Positions 1 to 10,815 of a stretch of 64,000 bases of DNA are shown here, in pieces. The DNA is from Ashinkailepas kermadecensis (taxonomy: Eukaryota > Arthropoda > Thecostraca > Neolepadidae): the NCBI GenBank assembly GCA_034440615.1, contig JAOTOM010003165.1, forward strand, positions 74,583 to 138,582. The letters run 5' to 3'. A program made the position numbers and the translations under genes. Below the pieces are notes generated by a model that searched no databases, was not told the DNA's origin, and worked only from the letters and a program-made list of their open reading frames with translations. Within the stretch, counting starts at the first letter, position 1. The number at the start of each line of letters is the position of its first letter.

Positions 1-975
1 CAAGGAAGAAGAATGTCAAACAAACTGCGCCAACATGACGATTTTGCTGAAACGCTGCCCGTACCACGGTATCAAGAGCTAAAATATGGTCAACGGTGCT
101 GCGGTTTTTCCTAAAACCACTGCGTTATTTAAAATACCATGTCGCTCCAGGAACCAGGTCAGACGCACGTTTACCATCTTCTCCATTAGTTTGCAGAGTG
201 ATTATGTCAGTGATATTGGTCGGTAGCTCGCCGGGTCTGCGCTGTCTTTTCCGGGCTTCAAAATTGGGATCATAGTGGCATCACGCTAAGTGGGTGGGAA
301 ATCCCCTTTCTCCCACAACCGGTTCAGCGTTGCCAGCACGGCATCAAGTGTACATGATGGAAGATGTTTGAGCATATCGTTGTGTATTTGATTGGAGCCT
401 TCAGATATGCTCCGACGGGTCGTAATAGCGGCACGCAGCTCGGCCACCGTAAATGGCTCATTGTAACGCCTACGTTCAGAAGTGAAAAAAGTTTAGTGGT
501 CGTCTCTCGCAAGTGGTTTTGTGGCGTGTGAATACGTTGTTATCACTGTAGCATCTACGTACGTTCGAAATTGTGCGCGCCATCTCATTGGCCACGTCGA
601 CTGGCTGGGTGATATCTCGGCCGGCGGCTCGTAGTACTGGAAAGGGGTGGAGTTGAATTTGCCGACGATATGCTTGATTCTCGACCATATCTGTGACACA
701 GGTGTGGACCGATTCAGCTTGTTCACATAGTCCCTCCATGAGGCACGCTTAGCGTTCTGGATAGTGCGTCGATAAATGGCTCGGGCTTGCCGGAAGGCGA
801 TGAGATTGGCCGTACTACTCCTTCGGTCGAAGGCTCTGAAGGCGCGTCGTCTTGCCCGAATTGCCTGATGACACTCCTCCGTCCACCACGGGACGGGCGC
901 ACGACGGGGAGTGCCAGAGGTGCGAGGAATGTACTCAGTTGCGGTGTACACAAGCAGGTTGGCGTGTGCTTCCAC
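1..975 (-). pseudogene. Element B linker and N-terminal reverse transcriptase
   Basis: Positions 975-493 encode a linker with RTSGTPRRAPVPWW followed by an arginine-rich helix, the conserved connector between endonuclease and RT in this group. Below 490 the minus strand continues into the RT N-terminus, where a P-ILKPG-like stretch and YRPISLTSCLCK are readable. Frame changes occur near 490 and 300. Element A carries the same linker at 4575-5282 with RTSGAPRRTPVPWW, so the two elements are related subfamilies. The left part continues outside the window. Positions 1-930 have no counterpart in copy 2. Confidence 0.8.
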
Positions 976-1156
976 CTACATAGAGGTGGCACCGGGCCTC
1001 ACGGAAAAAATACCCTCTAGTCGCGTCTCGTATGCTGGCCAGTCGGCCTTCTTAAAATTCCATCGGCATGGTCGCGTTCCGAGTGCTGCGCCATCCTCGT
1101 AATCCAGCCACACCGGAAAGTGGTCACTGCTTTGGGGGTCGTCCGCCACAGACCAG

Positions 1157-1719
1157 CTAAAAAGTTGTGCGAATTGTGGGCTGTGAGGTCCAGAGCAGAG
1201 GTATGGCCAGAGGGTAGGGCGGGGTGGGTGTTCCAGTGTTTAGAATGCACAAGGATGCATCGTGCATAAAAGATTCCAAACCCCGACCCAGTGCGTTTGC
1301 ATCATCGCATCCCCATGCCGTATGGTGAGCGTTAAAATCACCTAGTATTAAGGCCGGTGGGGGCAACTCGGATATCAGTTGTTGTAGAGCTCAGTAGACG
1401 GGAAACCAGTACCGGGTGGCAAGTATGGTGAGCAGATAGATATAGGACGGCGATTAAAATGCACTCTTACTGCGACGGCCTGCAGCTTGGCGTGCAGCAC
1501 AAATCTCTGCGCCGCCACACTATGGTGGACACCCAGCAGCACCTCATCATGTGTAATGGTGCCCGAGGGCATATCCTCTCGAAAGACTGAGTAGCATTTT
1601 AGGTTATATAAGTAGTCCGGCGTCACATTGGTTTCTTGAAGGCAGATGGCTGCCGGACAGTGGCGGTTTATGAGCACCTGGAGGTCTTCTGTGCTGGTCC
1701 TCAGCCCCTGCAATTCCAT
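1157..1719 (-). pseudogene. Element B endonuclease domain, frameshifted
   Basis: The first piece (1719-1375) contains the residues AAICLQET, matching the early APE-endonuclease motif in which a glutamate binds metal. A later piece (1366-1157) contains ILGDFNAHHTAWG, the classic GDFN/H motif of non-LTR endonucleases. The opening motif LQWNCRG is also visible just upstream but in a different frame from what follows, so a one-base shift breaks the start. Further shifts separate the GDFN piece from the SDHFP-type end near 1130. In a live element this domain nicks target DNA to prime reverse transcription. Here it is a remnant. A nearly identical remnant lies at 47190-47728. Confidence 0.85.
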
Positions 1720-2010
1720 TGTAAAATAGACCGCGGCTGATCCATTTGAAACGAGCTAAAGTATGTATGTAGAATTATCAGCTACTATCACAGAAGACAA
1801 TCCCAATGGTCCATTGTAAAACTAGTGAGTGCATAGGTTGACGACGTGTAGCGTATGTTAAGTATATGAAAAGTGTGTATTTTAAAAAGGTAGGTAAAAC
1901 AGGTCGGATCACGAAGAACTAACCGGAGCCCACGATCTAGCCGGTGCCTCAGAGGGCACACCGACACTCGGTCCAAGGGACTGGGTCCTTTGGCGAGAGC
2001 TCGGCGATCC

Positions 2011-2070
2011 TTAGTTAGTTAGTTATTTTGGCTTTAGGGCGCTTCGACCAGAGTTGATCATTCGCACCCA
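2011..2070 (-). repeat. Element A 3' end with TAAC-type tail
   Basis: Minus strand reads GGTCGAAGCGCCCTAAAGCC, then AAAATAACTAACTAACTAA. The same end motif, without an element body, occurs on the plus strand at 17763-17820 and in shorter, diverged form at 10135-10181. This identifies it as the 3' recognition end of the retrotransposon family, finished by a short tandem repeat rather than poly(A). Confidence 0.85.
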
Positions 2071-2108
2071 TAACGTTTATCCTAGTGCTTCACGGTAGAT
2101 AAGAAGTA

Positions 2109-3500
2109 TTACCTTGGTGTGTACGTAGTTTGAAACCCAATCGCTGCTAAATAACGGAACAAGTTTCCAGAATGTACAAGTTTTGAGTTGTTTCCCAGAA
2201 TGTCTTCATATGTCAAACGGTCCGCGTTTCGTCCAAAAAAGAATCGGCGCTCTGGTGTAAAGTGTTGGCACGTGAGTAGCAGGTGGCGTACAGTCAGCGC
2301 TTCCAGACAGCGGGGGCACCGCGGCCTTTCCTCCCCACACAGAAGATAGCGATGGGTAGCGTAGGTGTGCCCGATGCGCACTCTGCAGTGTGTGACCTCC
2401 TCTTGCCTGAATCTGCGCAGGCATGACGCCCAAGGTCCTAGATTTGACTTTATTTCATGTAGCTTATTATTGCCTTCTCTATCCCATGCCCTTTGCCATT
2501 TAGCGCGTATGAAAGTTGTTATCCTGGAGAAATGGTTCCTAGCAGGAAGTGGACATATGCATGGGCGGCGATTCTGTGCTGCCCACTTCGCCGCAGAGTC
2601 CGCGCGCTCATTACCCCACACCCCGATGTGGCTTGGGATCCAGCACAAGCGTATGGTTTTTCCCTCTTGTTCTAACGTAGTAATTCGTATGAAAATGTCA
2701 AGTAGTGTAGGGTCTGAGGGATAAAAAGCAGTCGGTGCCAAAAGGCTGCTAAGGGAGTCAGATAGCATCACATATAGAGCATCCTGGGAAACCTCGATAA
2801 ATGACAATGCCTTCACGATCGCAATGAGTTCAAAGCTATAAACCGAGACATACACAGGTAAATTAAACGAACGTACAGTAGTACCACACACAAAGGCACA
2901 CCCTGCTCCTGTGTTACTATTGGAACCATCAGTAAAGATCCTTGTGTGTCCTTGGTAAGAGTCCAGGTGCTCAATCGTTCTCGGCCGACACAATACTGAC
3001 GGAATGTCCCCTTTGTGCATGGCTGACAAAGATATGTCAATCGGAGGTGAAACCAGGTTCCAGGGCGGTGTCGATAGTTTTTCTCTTCGCGTCACACGAC
3101 GCACTCTCATTCTACTGTTTGTAAAGAGGTTCTGCATCCGCGTACAGAATGGTAATGTCTTCTGACTCCGTCCATTGGAAAAAGTGCCAAAATGCGGCGG
3201 GAGAGAACTGCGTCGTAAGTAGTGCGTAGGAAACTGCCGCAGCCTACATGCGTATCGCAATCCCAACATTTCTCGTCTCAGTGCCAGCGGGGGTTCGTTC
3301 GCCTCTATCGTCAGGCTTGCAGCTGGAGATGTTCTGAAGGCACCAGTAATAATACGCCGTGCTAAGTGGTGCACTGTATCTAAAGTACGCTTGTTGCTGG
3401 CGCAGGCACCATCATACACGTAGCACGCGTAGTCTAGTTTGGACCGGATAAATGATTTGTAAAATATCATCAGGGTTTTACTGTACGCGCCGTAAAACAT
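2109..3500 (-). pseudogene. Element A ORF2 C-terminus: RT thumb, RNase H, zinc-like motif
   Basis: The 463-residue open frame starts inside ORF2 with KSFIRSKLDYACYVYDG, the thumb region after the RT core. The middle carries RNase H: IFTDGSNSNTG (first Asp), a Glu in SFELIAI, an Asp in MLSDSLSS, and the WIPSHIGVWGNERAD block with the last Asp. The C-terminal part has a C-x2-C-x7-H-x4-C arrangement (RCPRCLEALTVRHLLLTC). RNase H would remove the RNA template strand after reverse transcription. The frame itself is open, but it is cut off from the rest of ORF2 by shifts near 3510, so it is not a functional protein alone. The copy at 48193-49506 has a premature stop near its end. Confidence 0.9.
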
Positions 3501-3514
3501 TTTAGCAATACATT

Positions 3515-4500
3515 TCAGTAGGTTGAGAGACTTAAAACATTTTTAAGTGTCTTGATGTAGGGTTTGTATGTCAGACGGTTGTCAAATTTTACTCCCAGAA
3601 ACTTCACGGCTGGTTTAACTGGGATAGGCTTGCCATACAGCTCAACGTCCAGTTCCTGGATACATCGTCGACGGCAAAAGTGTACTGCAGCCGTTTTGTC
3701 GGTGCAAAATCGGAAACCATTTTTGATGCTCCAGCTCTGGAGCGTGTTAACTGCAAGCTGCAGCTGTCGTGTCATTGTTGAAGTATTTGAGGCAGAGGAC
3801 CAGGTTGCTAAGTCATCGACAAATAGCGATCGTCCGATGTTCGGTGGCACATCATCGCCAAATGTCATTGATCATCATGGCGAACAAAGTAACGATGAGG
3901 ACACTGCCCTGCGGAACTCCATTGGTTTGTTGGAACCGTTCAGATAGTTCGTGGCCTACCCGGACGCGGAAGGAGCGTCCAGTCAAAAAGTTGCGAATAA
4001 AAGTGCCTAGATGGCCACGGATTCCACATTTTAGAGCTTTCATTAACATACCGTGGCGCCAGGTTGTATCATATGCTCCTTCGAGATCGAAAAAGATGGC
4101 TCCAGTGTGTCGCTTCTCCTGAAAGGCTACACGTACAGCATTGTCGAGTGTTAATAGATGGTCCGTTGTTCTACGGTGTTTCCTAAGACCTCACTGGGCG
4201 TTAGTAAAAAGGTCGTGTGTTTCTAAAAACCATGTGACCCGCACATTTACCATTTTTTCTAACAATTTACACAAGCAAGAGGTCAGAGCGATAGGCCGGT
4301 AGTGCAGCGGATCGAGCCCACTCTTGCCTGGCTTTAGGACGGGGACCACAGTGGCTTCCCGCCATGTGGCCGGGAATTGACCTTCTTCCCAAACCATGTT
4401 GAAAGTCGCAAGTAGGGCCTTCAGAACTCGTGACGGAAGATGCTTTAGTATCTCGTTGTGGATGCGGTCAGTTCCCTCTGCCACATTCTTCAGACTCCGT
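3515..4500 (-). pseudogene. Element A reverse transcriptase core, broken into three frames
   Basis: Going down the minus strand: WREATVVPVLKPGK and YRPIALTSCLCKLLEKM (4484-4191, early RT motifs), GVPQGSVL (in 4049-3852), then SLFVDDLATWSS (in 3868-3515), the catalytic F/YxDD box with both aspartates present. The segment between 4190 and 4050 continues the RT in another frame. Catalytic residues survive but at least three frame changes make the gene inactive. Copy 2 (49521-50496) has the same breaks plus small indels, so the damage predates the duplication. Confidence 0.9.
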
Positions 4501-4574
4501 ATTGCCGACCGTAGTTCTGCTGCTGTGATGCGCTCGTTATACGAGAAGTGCTCAGAAGCGGAAAAATTTATCGC

Positions 4575-5282
4575 TTAGCTTTCTAAGAGAGTCTTCCGAT
4601 GACGAAACTGAGGGTGAATGTCTCCTGCTTGACTACGTGTCACTATTGCTTGGCCGATTGCGTTTGCAACATCGGAAGGATGGTTAACCTCTGCGCCAGC
4701 TACTCGGAGCACTGAGAGAGGAACCGAATTAAATTTACCAGCGATGCGTTTCACACGAGACCACACTTGTGCAATTGGGGTATATCGGCTCAGAGTGGCC
4801 AGATACTCCCTCCAGGATGTGCGCTTCGCCTCTCTAACTGTTCGTCGCGCGAAAGCTCTCGCCTTTCGGAAAGCTATCAAGTTGGCCGAAGAGCAGTTTT
4901 TGTTAAATTTCCTTAAAGCTCGTTTCCGTTCGCGTATGGCGTCCCGACATGCTTTGGACCACCATGGAACTGGAGTGCGGCGGGGAGCTCCTGACGTCCG
5001 CGGGATGCAGACATCGGCCGACTGCAAGAGCAGGGACGAGAAGTGTTCTACTGACAAAGTGGGGTTATTGTCGTCCTTTTCAAAGGGCCGAGGGGCGCGA
5101 CTACCCCGATAAAACTGAGCTGGAGGGCAGGACCGGGGAAGTTGTCCTACCTGCGCATCATAGGGAGAGTTGGTCTTGCAGGGCCAGGTGAAGGACATGT
5201 ACGTTGAGATGAGATGGGCATTGTAATGGGGGCGTATGGATGGAAGGACGAGTGAGGAACTCTTAGTCTCGCCCCTAGCCAC
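4575..5282 (-). pseudogene. Element A ORF2 linker region
   Basis: The 235-residue frame contains CIPRTSGAPRRTPVPWW, then a basic helix, then WREYLATLSRYTPIAQVW, the conserved connector upstream of RT. Its first ~70 residues do not look like an endonuclease end, and no GDFN or SDH motif is found between here and ORF1. In element B the same linker follows the endonuclease. The EN domain therefore seems to have been deleted, or replaced by unrelated sequence. Confidence 0.75.
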
Positions 5283-5317
5283 GGACCGATGGCCGAGTCC
5301 GCTGGGTCCTTAAGGCA

Positions 5318-6440
5318 CTAAATCCCCCCCCCCACCACCACCACGGAAAAGTGGTGCCTCGTCGGGGGGGGCGATCCTTGGCCCGACGGAAAGCCGGATG
5401 TCGGCAGGCCTCGCTTCTGGGAGCCCAGTCCGGGTGGGGGCGGGGGAGGGCCCATGCTGTAAGGAGCCGGTCCCTCCATTCGCCATCGCGGCGACGGGGC
5501 GGCCGGCCTTTGGGGTGGAGCCTTGTCAGCCCCTCGACGGCTCATCGCTCGGGCCTTCTCCATATCTACGAGACGCGCTCGCTTCGCTTCGCAAGTTCGC
5601 CTTTCGGCTTCTTGGTAAGTAAGTCTGGCCTCGGATATCTGAATTGGTCGGTTTGTGCCACGGGACGGAGATGGAGGTGCGGAAGAAGAGGTTGAGTGTG
5701 GGGGCGAGGTCTGGCTTGGGGGAAGGGCGGAGGGTTCAGGAAGGGAGGATTTGGAGGTGGTGCCGGTACATGGGGGAGGCGAGGGTGATGGAGGAAGGAC
5801 GGGGAGTGAGAGACGGGCGATTCGTGGTGGATGTGAAGGGGCTGGACTTGGGTGGAGGGGATCGAGCAGGTCTCTTTAACTGCTGGACCTGTGTCCACTC
5901 CCCACCCCTAGATGTTGATCGGGGATCGTGGTAGACGGAGAGGGGCTAGGATTGGGTGGAGAGGGCCGAGCAGGCCTCTTAGAGCGCTGAACCTGGGTCC
6001 ACTCCCTCATTCGACGTTGGTCGGGGCGACGCATCTGGTGAGCAAACACCGCATCCACTAGTGGCAGGTGGTGCTTCCGCCGCTTCGGCGTGTTGAACAA
6101 GTTGTCCTTGTTCCTTGGGCGACGCAAGGGCCACACCAAAAGATAGGAGCAGTGTTGTGAGTTGGGCAATTAGCTCGGAGATGTTGGGCTGGGTGTGTTG
6201 GGAGCCTATGAGAGGTTCCTTTTGGGTGTGTTTTGCCATTGCAGGGTTCAGTTTTGCCGCTGCTGCGGAGTATATTTTTGGGTGAGTTCTTTCATAGAAT
6301 TCACGGGCCTCCCGAAATGTGATCTTGATTGTACATTTTAGAGTAGCTATCTCTTTCTCTTTCAGGAAGATGGGACATTAGCGATCGTAAGACGCGTGGG
6401 GTTTCTGATTAGGGCCGCAGTTTGAACATTTTGGACATTC
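5318..6440 (-). pseudogene. Element A ORF1 (Gag-like), degraded
   Basis: The best-preserved part, clearer in copy 2 (52484-51990), has CPKCSNCGPNQKPHASYDR followed by CPIFLKEKEI, a zinc-knuckle-like cysteine/histidine cluster and the conserved block that follows it in arthropod non-LTR ORF1 proteins. Downstream, the frames are proline- and arginine-rich, low-complexity, and split. ORF1 products bind element RNA. In copy 1 the frame starting at 6239 keeps only the region after the knuckle, because a change near 6380 introduces a stop. Boundaries are approximate. Confidence 0.7.
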
Positions 6441-6489
6441 AGCCTCACTTGGCAAGCTGATGGAAAACAATGGTAAACGTTAGGCTGAC

Positions 6490-7902
6490 GTAGTACTTAG
6501 AAAGCAACAATTTGTTTCACAAACGAACAGTGTGGCTTCGGAAGAAACAGAAGCACCGTTCACCATATTTTACTTTTGTATACCTCAATTCGTGCAGCTT
6601 TTAAACAGAAACAACATATTAATGCTGTTTTTTTTTACATTCAAGCGGCATATGACACGACCTTGCGCTATGGTATTCTTCTAAAGCTTCAAAGAAGTGG
6701 AATCCGTGGCCGTATGGGCACATTCTTGCAAAACTTTCTATCAGACAGTTTGTTTTCGTGTTCGCATTGGTGACCATTTATCTCCACGCTTTCAACTCGT
6801 AAATGGAATTCCTCAGGGCAGCGTGCTGAGTGTTGCTCTCTTCGCCATCATGATCAATGACGTCTTTGCTGGCTTCCTTCAAGCATTGGTCGATCTCTTT
6901 TTGTGGATGACATAGCTATTTGGTCCTCTTCTTCAAGAGCCTCTACTTCATCCAGGCAACTTCAGCTGGCGACAAACCTGAAGTGCTCCAGAAATGGAGC
7001 ACCATGAATGGTTTTATGTTGTCCACCACAAAAACAGCAGCAATGCATTTCTGTCGCCGTCGTTGCTGTCGTGATCTTACACTGATGCTGTATGCTGAAC
7101 CCATTAAATTACACCCTGTATTTAAGTTTTTAGGAATATATTTTGACAGCCGTCTGCTTTACCGGGAACATCTTAGAATTATCCGTGACAAATGTATAAC
7201 ATCTCTGAATAATTTAAAATGTGTAGCACGAACATCTTACGGAAGTGACAGACAAACACTGCTACTCCTTTATTGATCTCTCATCCGCTCAAAACTAGAT
7301 TACGCCTGCTTTGTTTATGATGGTGTCTGTGCATCCGGAAAACGTGTTCTTGATACTGTTCATCAGGCAGCTCTGAGAATTGTGACGGCGTTTCGAACCA
7401 CGCCATTCGCGAGCTTGCTGGCTGACATCAACGAGCCACCAATTTTCCTGAGGCGACAGATGCTCGGGATGCGCTACGCTTGTAAACTGCTCAATTTCCT
7501 GCAGCATCCAGCTTATCAAGCGGTGTTCTCGCGTCACATCCTATCAATCTTCTTACATGGTGGCGTCCGTATATATAGACCTATGTGCACTAGAATTCGA
7601 GACCTTTTTGCCGAAAGCCAACTGGAATTGCTCAGGGTGAAGCGCGCCCCGCAGGCTTATACACCCCCGTAGCGACTTCTGTCACCTAGCCCTAGAATAG
7701 ACCTCGTATTGGCCGACATACGCAAAGGGGATGTTTCCCGGACGAATTTCGCGCACGTGCTCTGGAGCACATATCGACATTTTATGACAACTACGCAAGC
7801 ACTTTTACCGATGGATCAAAGACCGACACCGGGTTTGGAAGCGCCTTTGTAGGCGACACAGCCACCAGATCGTTTACACTATCGAAACATGCGTCCGTGT
7901 AC
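6490..7902 (+). mobile_element. Non-LTR retrotransposon C, RT to start of RNase H, plus strand
   Basis: Readable pieces in order are: an early RT segment (6576-6773) with IQAAYDTT in place of the usual F-D-x-A-Y/F-D motif, GIPQGSVLSVALFAIMIND (6697-6915), a frameshifted LFVDD-like region near 6890-6920, the thumb with FKFLGIYFDSRLLYREHL (6920-7276), and LIRSKLDYACFVYDG shared with element A. From about 7790 an RNase H start is visible (TFTDGSKTDTG), but it stops at 7902, where a TIR-like CAGGGG sequence begins. Copy 1 has a TGA near 7274 where copy 2 still has CGA. Both ends are truncated. Confidence 0.85.
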
Positions 7903-8159
7903 CAGGGGTGGCGATTTTTGAAAAACATTGGGGGGCCGAAGTGCCAACGCACTAGACCCCTCCCCCCCACCCCCCCAAAAAAAAACTCATCGGATTTAGC
8001 CCACTATATTTTCAGATCTCAGAAATTCTGATTTTTTATTCGACGATGTGTATGTTTATGTTTATTAAGCATCCTCACCAACGGGGAAAATCGTCCAATA
8101 ACTGGTGAAGTCACATAATTAAAAGAGCAGTGTTCAGTACATGTCAACATAACAACTCT

Positions 8160-8272
8160 TGGTTGGCTCTTGGTTCTACGACACGTCGACCGTTGTGTCA
8201 TATAGCGTCGCCAATCTCTCACGCCGATTGGTCGCGGGCGAAGAGTAGCGACAGGTGAGACTCGAACTCACC
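8160..8272 (-). mobile_element. SINE family 1, 5'-truncated
   Basis: On the minus strand it starts at the B-box (GAGTTCGAGTCTCACC) and continues into the family body (TTCGCCCGCGACCAATCGGC) to a CCAACCA tail. It is flanked by perfect direct repeats AACATAACAACTCT at 8146-8159 and 8273-8286. The paralogous third copy has the uninterrupted empty site at 46237-46250. Confidence 0.93.
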
Positions 8273-8689
8273 AACATAACAACTCTGAGTAATAGCATGC
8301 GACTGCAGTGCCATATAATGGGCTCGGATCTATCGTCACCGTCACCGTAACCGTCACTGTTACCCTCCTCCTCACTCCACACACCAACAAACACACACCG
8401 GCTTAAATAAAAATACTTCAGCGATCAGATGCAGGCTAAAACACACCGGCATTGGTGAAGCATCAGAGCACAGCAGATCTGAACGGTGATAACGATGGGT
8501 GAAAGTATTTCCTTGGTGCCTAACGTTAGGGAGGGGAATTTTAACCTTCAGTACGCCACTGCGGCTGCTCGACGTGTTTTTTCCGCAGATTGCACAATCG
8601 AGAGTAGAAAGGCCCTTCGGATAATTTTCTTTTGGGACCCATTCTTCATTTTCCGGTGCTCTGGTCGATTCGATGGAGTCCCCTTGTGG

Positions 8690-9510
8690 TTTTTGTGGTG
8701 AAGTCTATTTTTATAAGCCCCCTGCAGGCTATTTTTGGAACCCGGTACGATTCTTCTGGCTCTCGGTGCGTTTTTTCCGGTGCCCAAACAGGCTTCTTTT
8801 CCGGCGTTCGACGACTTCTTATTTTGTGGATCTTTGACGCAATTTTTCCGTCCGCAAGGTGACATTCCGGGTATATATTGGTACTTGAGAAGCCAGCTGC
8901 AACTTGTGGGGCTCTGGCACGACGTTTTGGCCCCAGTGAGATTTTCAAGAGAAGCGGCGTGAATGTGTTTTTGTTTAAGTGCGATTTTTTGGGGCCCCGT
9001 CGTCACTTGTTGGGATCCCTTGCGGTGGCTACGACACGTTTGTGGGGGCCCAACAAGTTGTGTGGGCTTTTGGAGCTATTGTTGAGATCCCAGATTGATT
9101 TATTGTGTCCGGACTATTTTTCATATACCCGGCTTCATTTGTTGGGTGATCTCAACGATACTTTTAGAGCCCCGGTGGGACCTGTCAGGCCTCTGGCGTG
9201 ATTATCAGGGGCCCGGGTGATAATTCTTAGTACCCCAGTCTCGGCGTGATTTTCAGGAGGCCCCGGCCCGACCGTTTGTGGCCCCGTCGTGATTTTCTTG
9301 AATCCCGGCACGACTTGTTTGCGGCCCCAACGTGATTTTCAGGGGCCCAGGTGCAAACTTTTGAAGCCCCAGCGTCATTATCGGGGCCCCTGCGCTACGT
9401 TTGGGACCCCCAAAGTGAATTTTCTGAGCCCCGGTGCGATTTTTGGTGGACCGAGTGAAATTTTTAGGGAGCATAACGCATTTTTTTCCTAAGCTCGGCG
9501 GATTCTTGTG
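8690..9510. repeat. Degenerate ~33-bp GC/T-rich tandem array
   Basis: The stretch consists of many imperfect units of about 33 bases built on the pattern GGCCCC-GGCGTGATTTTC-AGG, alternating G/C-rich and T-rich halves. Because the unit is a multiple of three, the minus strand shows open frames with an 11-residue periodic pattern (Gly-Pro-x-Lys-Ile type). These frames lack any known domain and I do not call them genes. The array is conserved in copy 2 at 54700-55512. Confidence 0.75.
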
Positions 9511-10134
9511 GGCCCCACAACCTATCAGGAGGGGGGAGGGGTGAGGCAACTGCCCACAATTCCCCCTCCCCATTCGGTATGTCACTGTGCCATGCAATGA
9601 TGCAACATAAGAATCCAGGAATAGTTCATCTGTTTCATCACTCACATGTGATTTCAACTCCCCAGTTATCCAGCCAGTTTGAGGAAAGTCAAACATCTGC
9701 TACATGTATCAGCAAGGATGGATTGTAAGGCAACATGGATACCATGGAATTCCGGTCACAGTAGTTATGCTGCAATACATACCTTCTTCAACAGACTGCT
9801 TTGGAGATGGATGAGTTCCTGAAGTTTGGTCAGGGCTGGAGTTGGAGGTGGATGGAGCAACACTGTGAAGGACATAACATATGGTTCAAGAGACTTGTTT
9901 CCATTAACAATACAGGGGATGAAGTAACATTTTCATTGACTTCTATGGTTTTCATTGGCTTCATTGACTTCTATGGTGTCCTGAGTAAGTAGGACAATCG
10001 AGATGGGTTTCTGTTATATGCATTGTAGAAGCAATGTTATAATGTAGCTTTTATACCCCAGTGAGAATGGTATGGATTCACTCATAAGTGAATTTGCAAA
10101 CATACTGATATATCAGTTAACAACAATGCAGGGA

Positions 10135-10181
10135 GCTATGTGATCAACATGGTCTGTGCCCTAAAGCTCAAATAACTAAGT
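10135..10181 (+). mobile_element. 47-bp retrotransposon 3'-end stub
   Basis: A short segment ending CCCTAAAGCTCAAATAACTA is bracketed by exact direct repeats AACAATGCAGGGA (10122-10134 and 10182-10194). Its sequence resembles the last ~50 bases of element A. It is best read as an extremely 5'-truncated non-LTR insertion. Present also at 56136-56182. Confidence 0.8.
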
Positions 10182-10815
10182 AACAATGCAGGGAATCTGC
10201 TGCATACCAGTTTCACCATAAATTAGCCATGATATATGGCATCATACTTCCCATGCTATTTATAATAATGAGCTATATTTTGTGTACAAACATCAGGACA
10301 TTAGAAATGTTAATTAACGTTACACACATCAGCTCCTAACAAGTGTCAGCAATACATTTCCTTCATGTGCTTTAAACATGATTCAAGAAAGCACTGTCAT
10401 CGATTTTAAACTTGCAAAAAGAGTGGGCCGCCTGGCATTTGAGTGCTATTTGAGTGAATTTGCTGTCTTGTTAGTGAACTGACCACTTATTGAGATATAA
10501 GTACTTTAACTTTGCCTGCTTCCATCATGAAAATTTGTCATGTTCCAATACATCAGAAATCATCAGAATAACTTCCTGTCCACAAACCGGTGTATGCATT
10601 TCTATGCATTTCTCATATTTATTAACATAAATGATGTAGATCTGATCTGCAAATTTATAACTCAGAAAATTTTATCAGCACAGGATTCCATTCCTGAAAA
10701 TATAGTACTTTCAACATGTTATTGTTCTTTGTGAAGCAATAAGTGCAATGCTCTCATGCAGCATGCAGATGGAGGTTCATCACGTGCACCAGGTAGCAGA
10801 AAAAGAAATATTATT

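Larger units (their letters stand above)
1..2010 (-). mobile_element. Non-LTR retrotransposon B, 5' part (EN, linker, start of RT)
   Basis: Reading from 2010 down to 1, the minus strand holds a 5' leader, an APE-type endonuclease, a linker with the PWW motif, and the start of a reverse transcriptase that runs off the window. The type is the group of arthropod non-LTR elements whose ORF2 ends in RNase H; clade assignment (I/Jockey-like) is inference. The 5' end abuts the TTAG-repeat tail of element A directly, so the two sit head to tail in one orientation. Several frameshifts show it is dead. Copy 2 of the duplication includes only its first ~1.08 kb. Confidence 0.85.
2011..6475 (-). mobile_element. 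Non-LTR retrotransposon A (ORF1, linker, RT, RNase H, 3' tail)
   Basis: On the minus strand the order is ORF1 with a zinc-knuckle-like region (6440-5318), the ORF2 linker (5282-4575), RT (4500-3515), RNase H with a C-terminal C-C-H-C cluster (3500-2109), and a 3' end with TTAG repeats (minus strand TAACTAACTAAC) at 2011-2026. The endonuclease domain expected between ORF1 and the linker is missing, so this copy has an internal deletion or is a recombinant. Frameshifts split ORF2. At its 5' end it meets element C, which runs the other way. The second copy is at 48020-52490. Confidence 0.88.
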
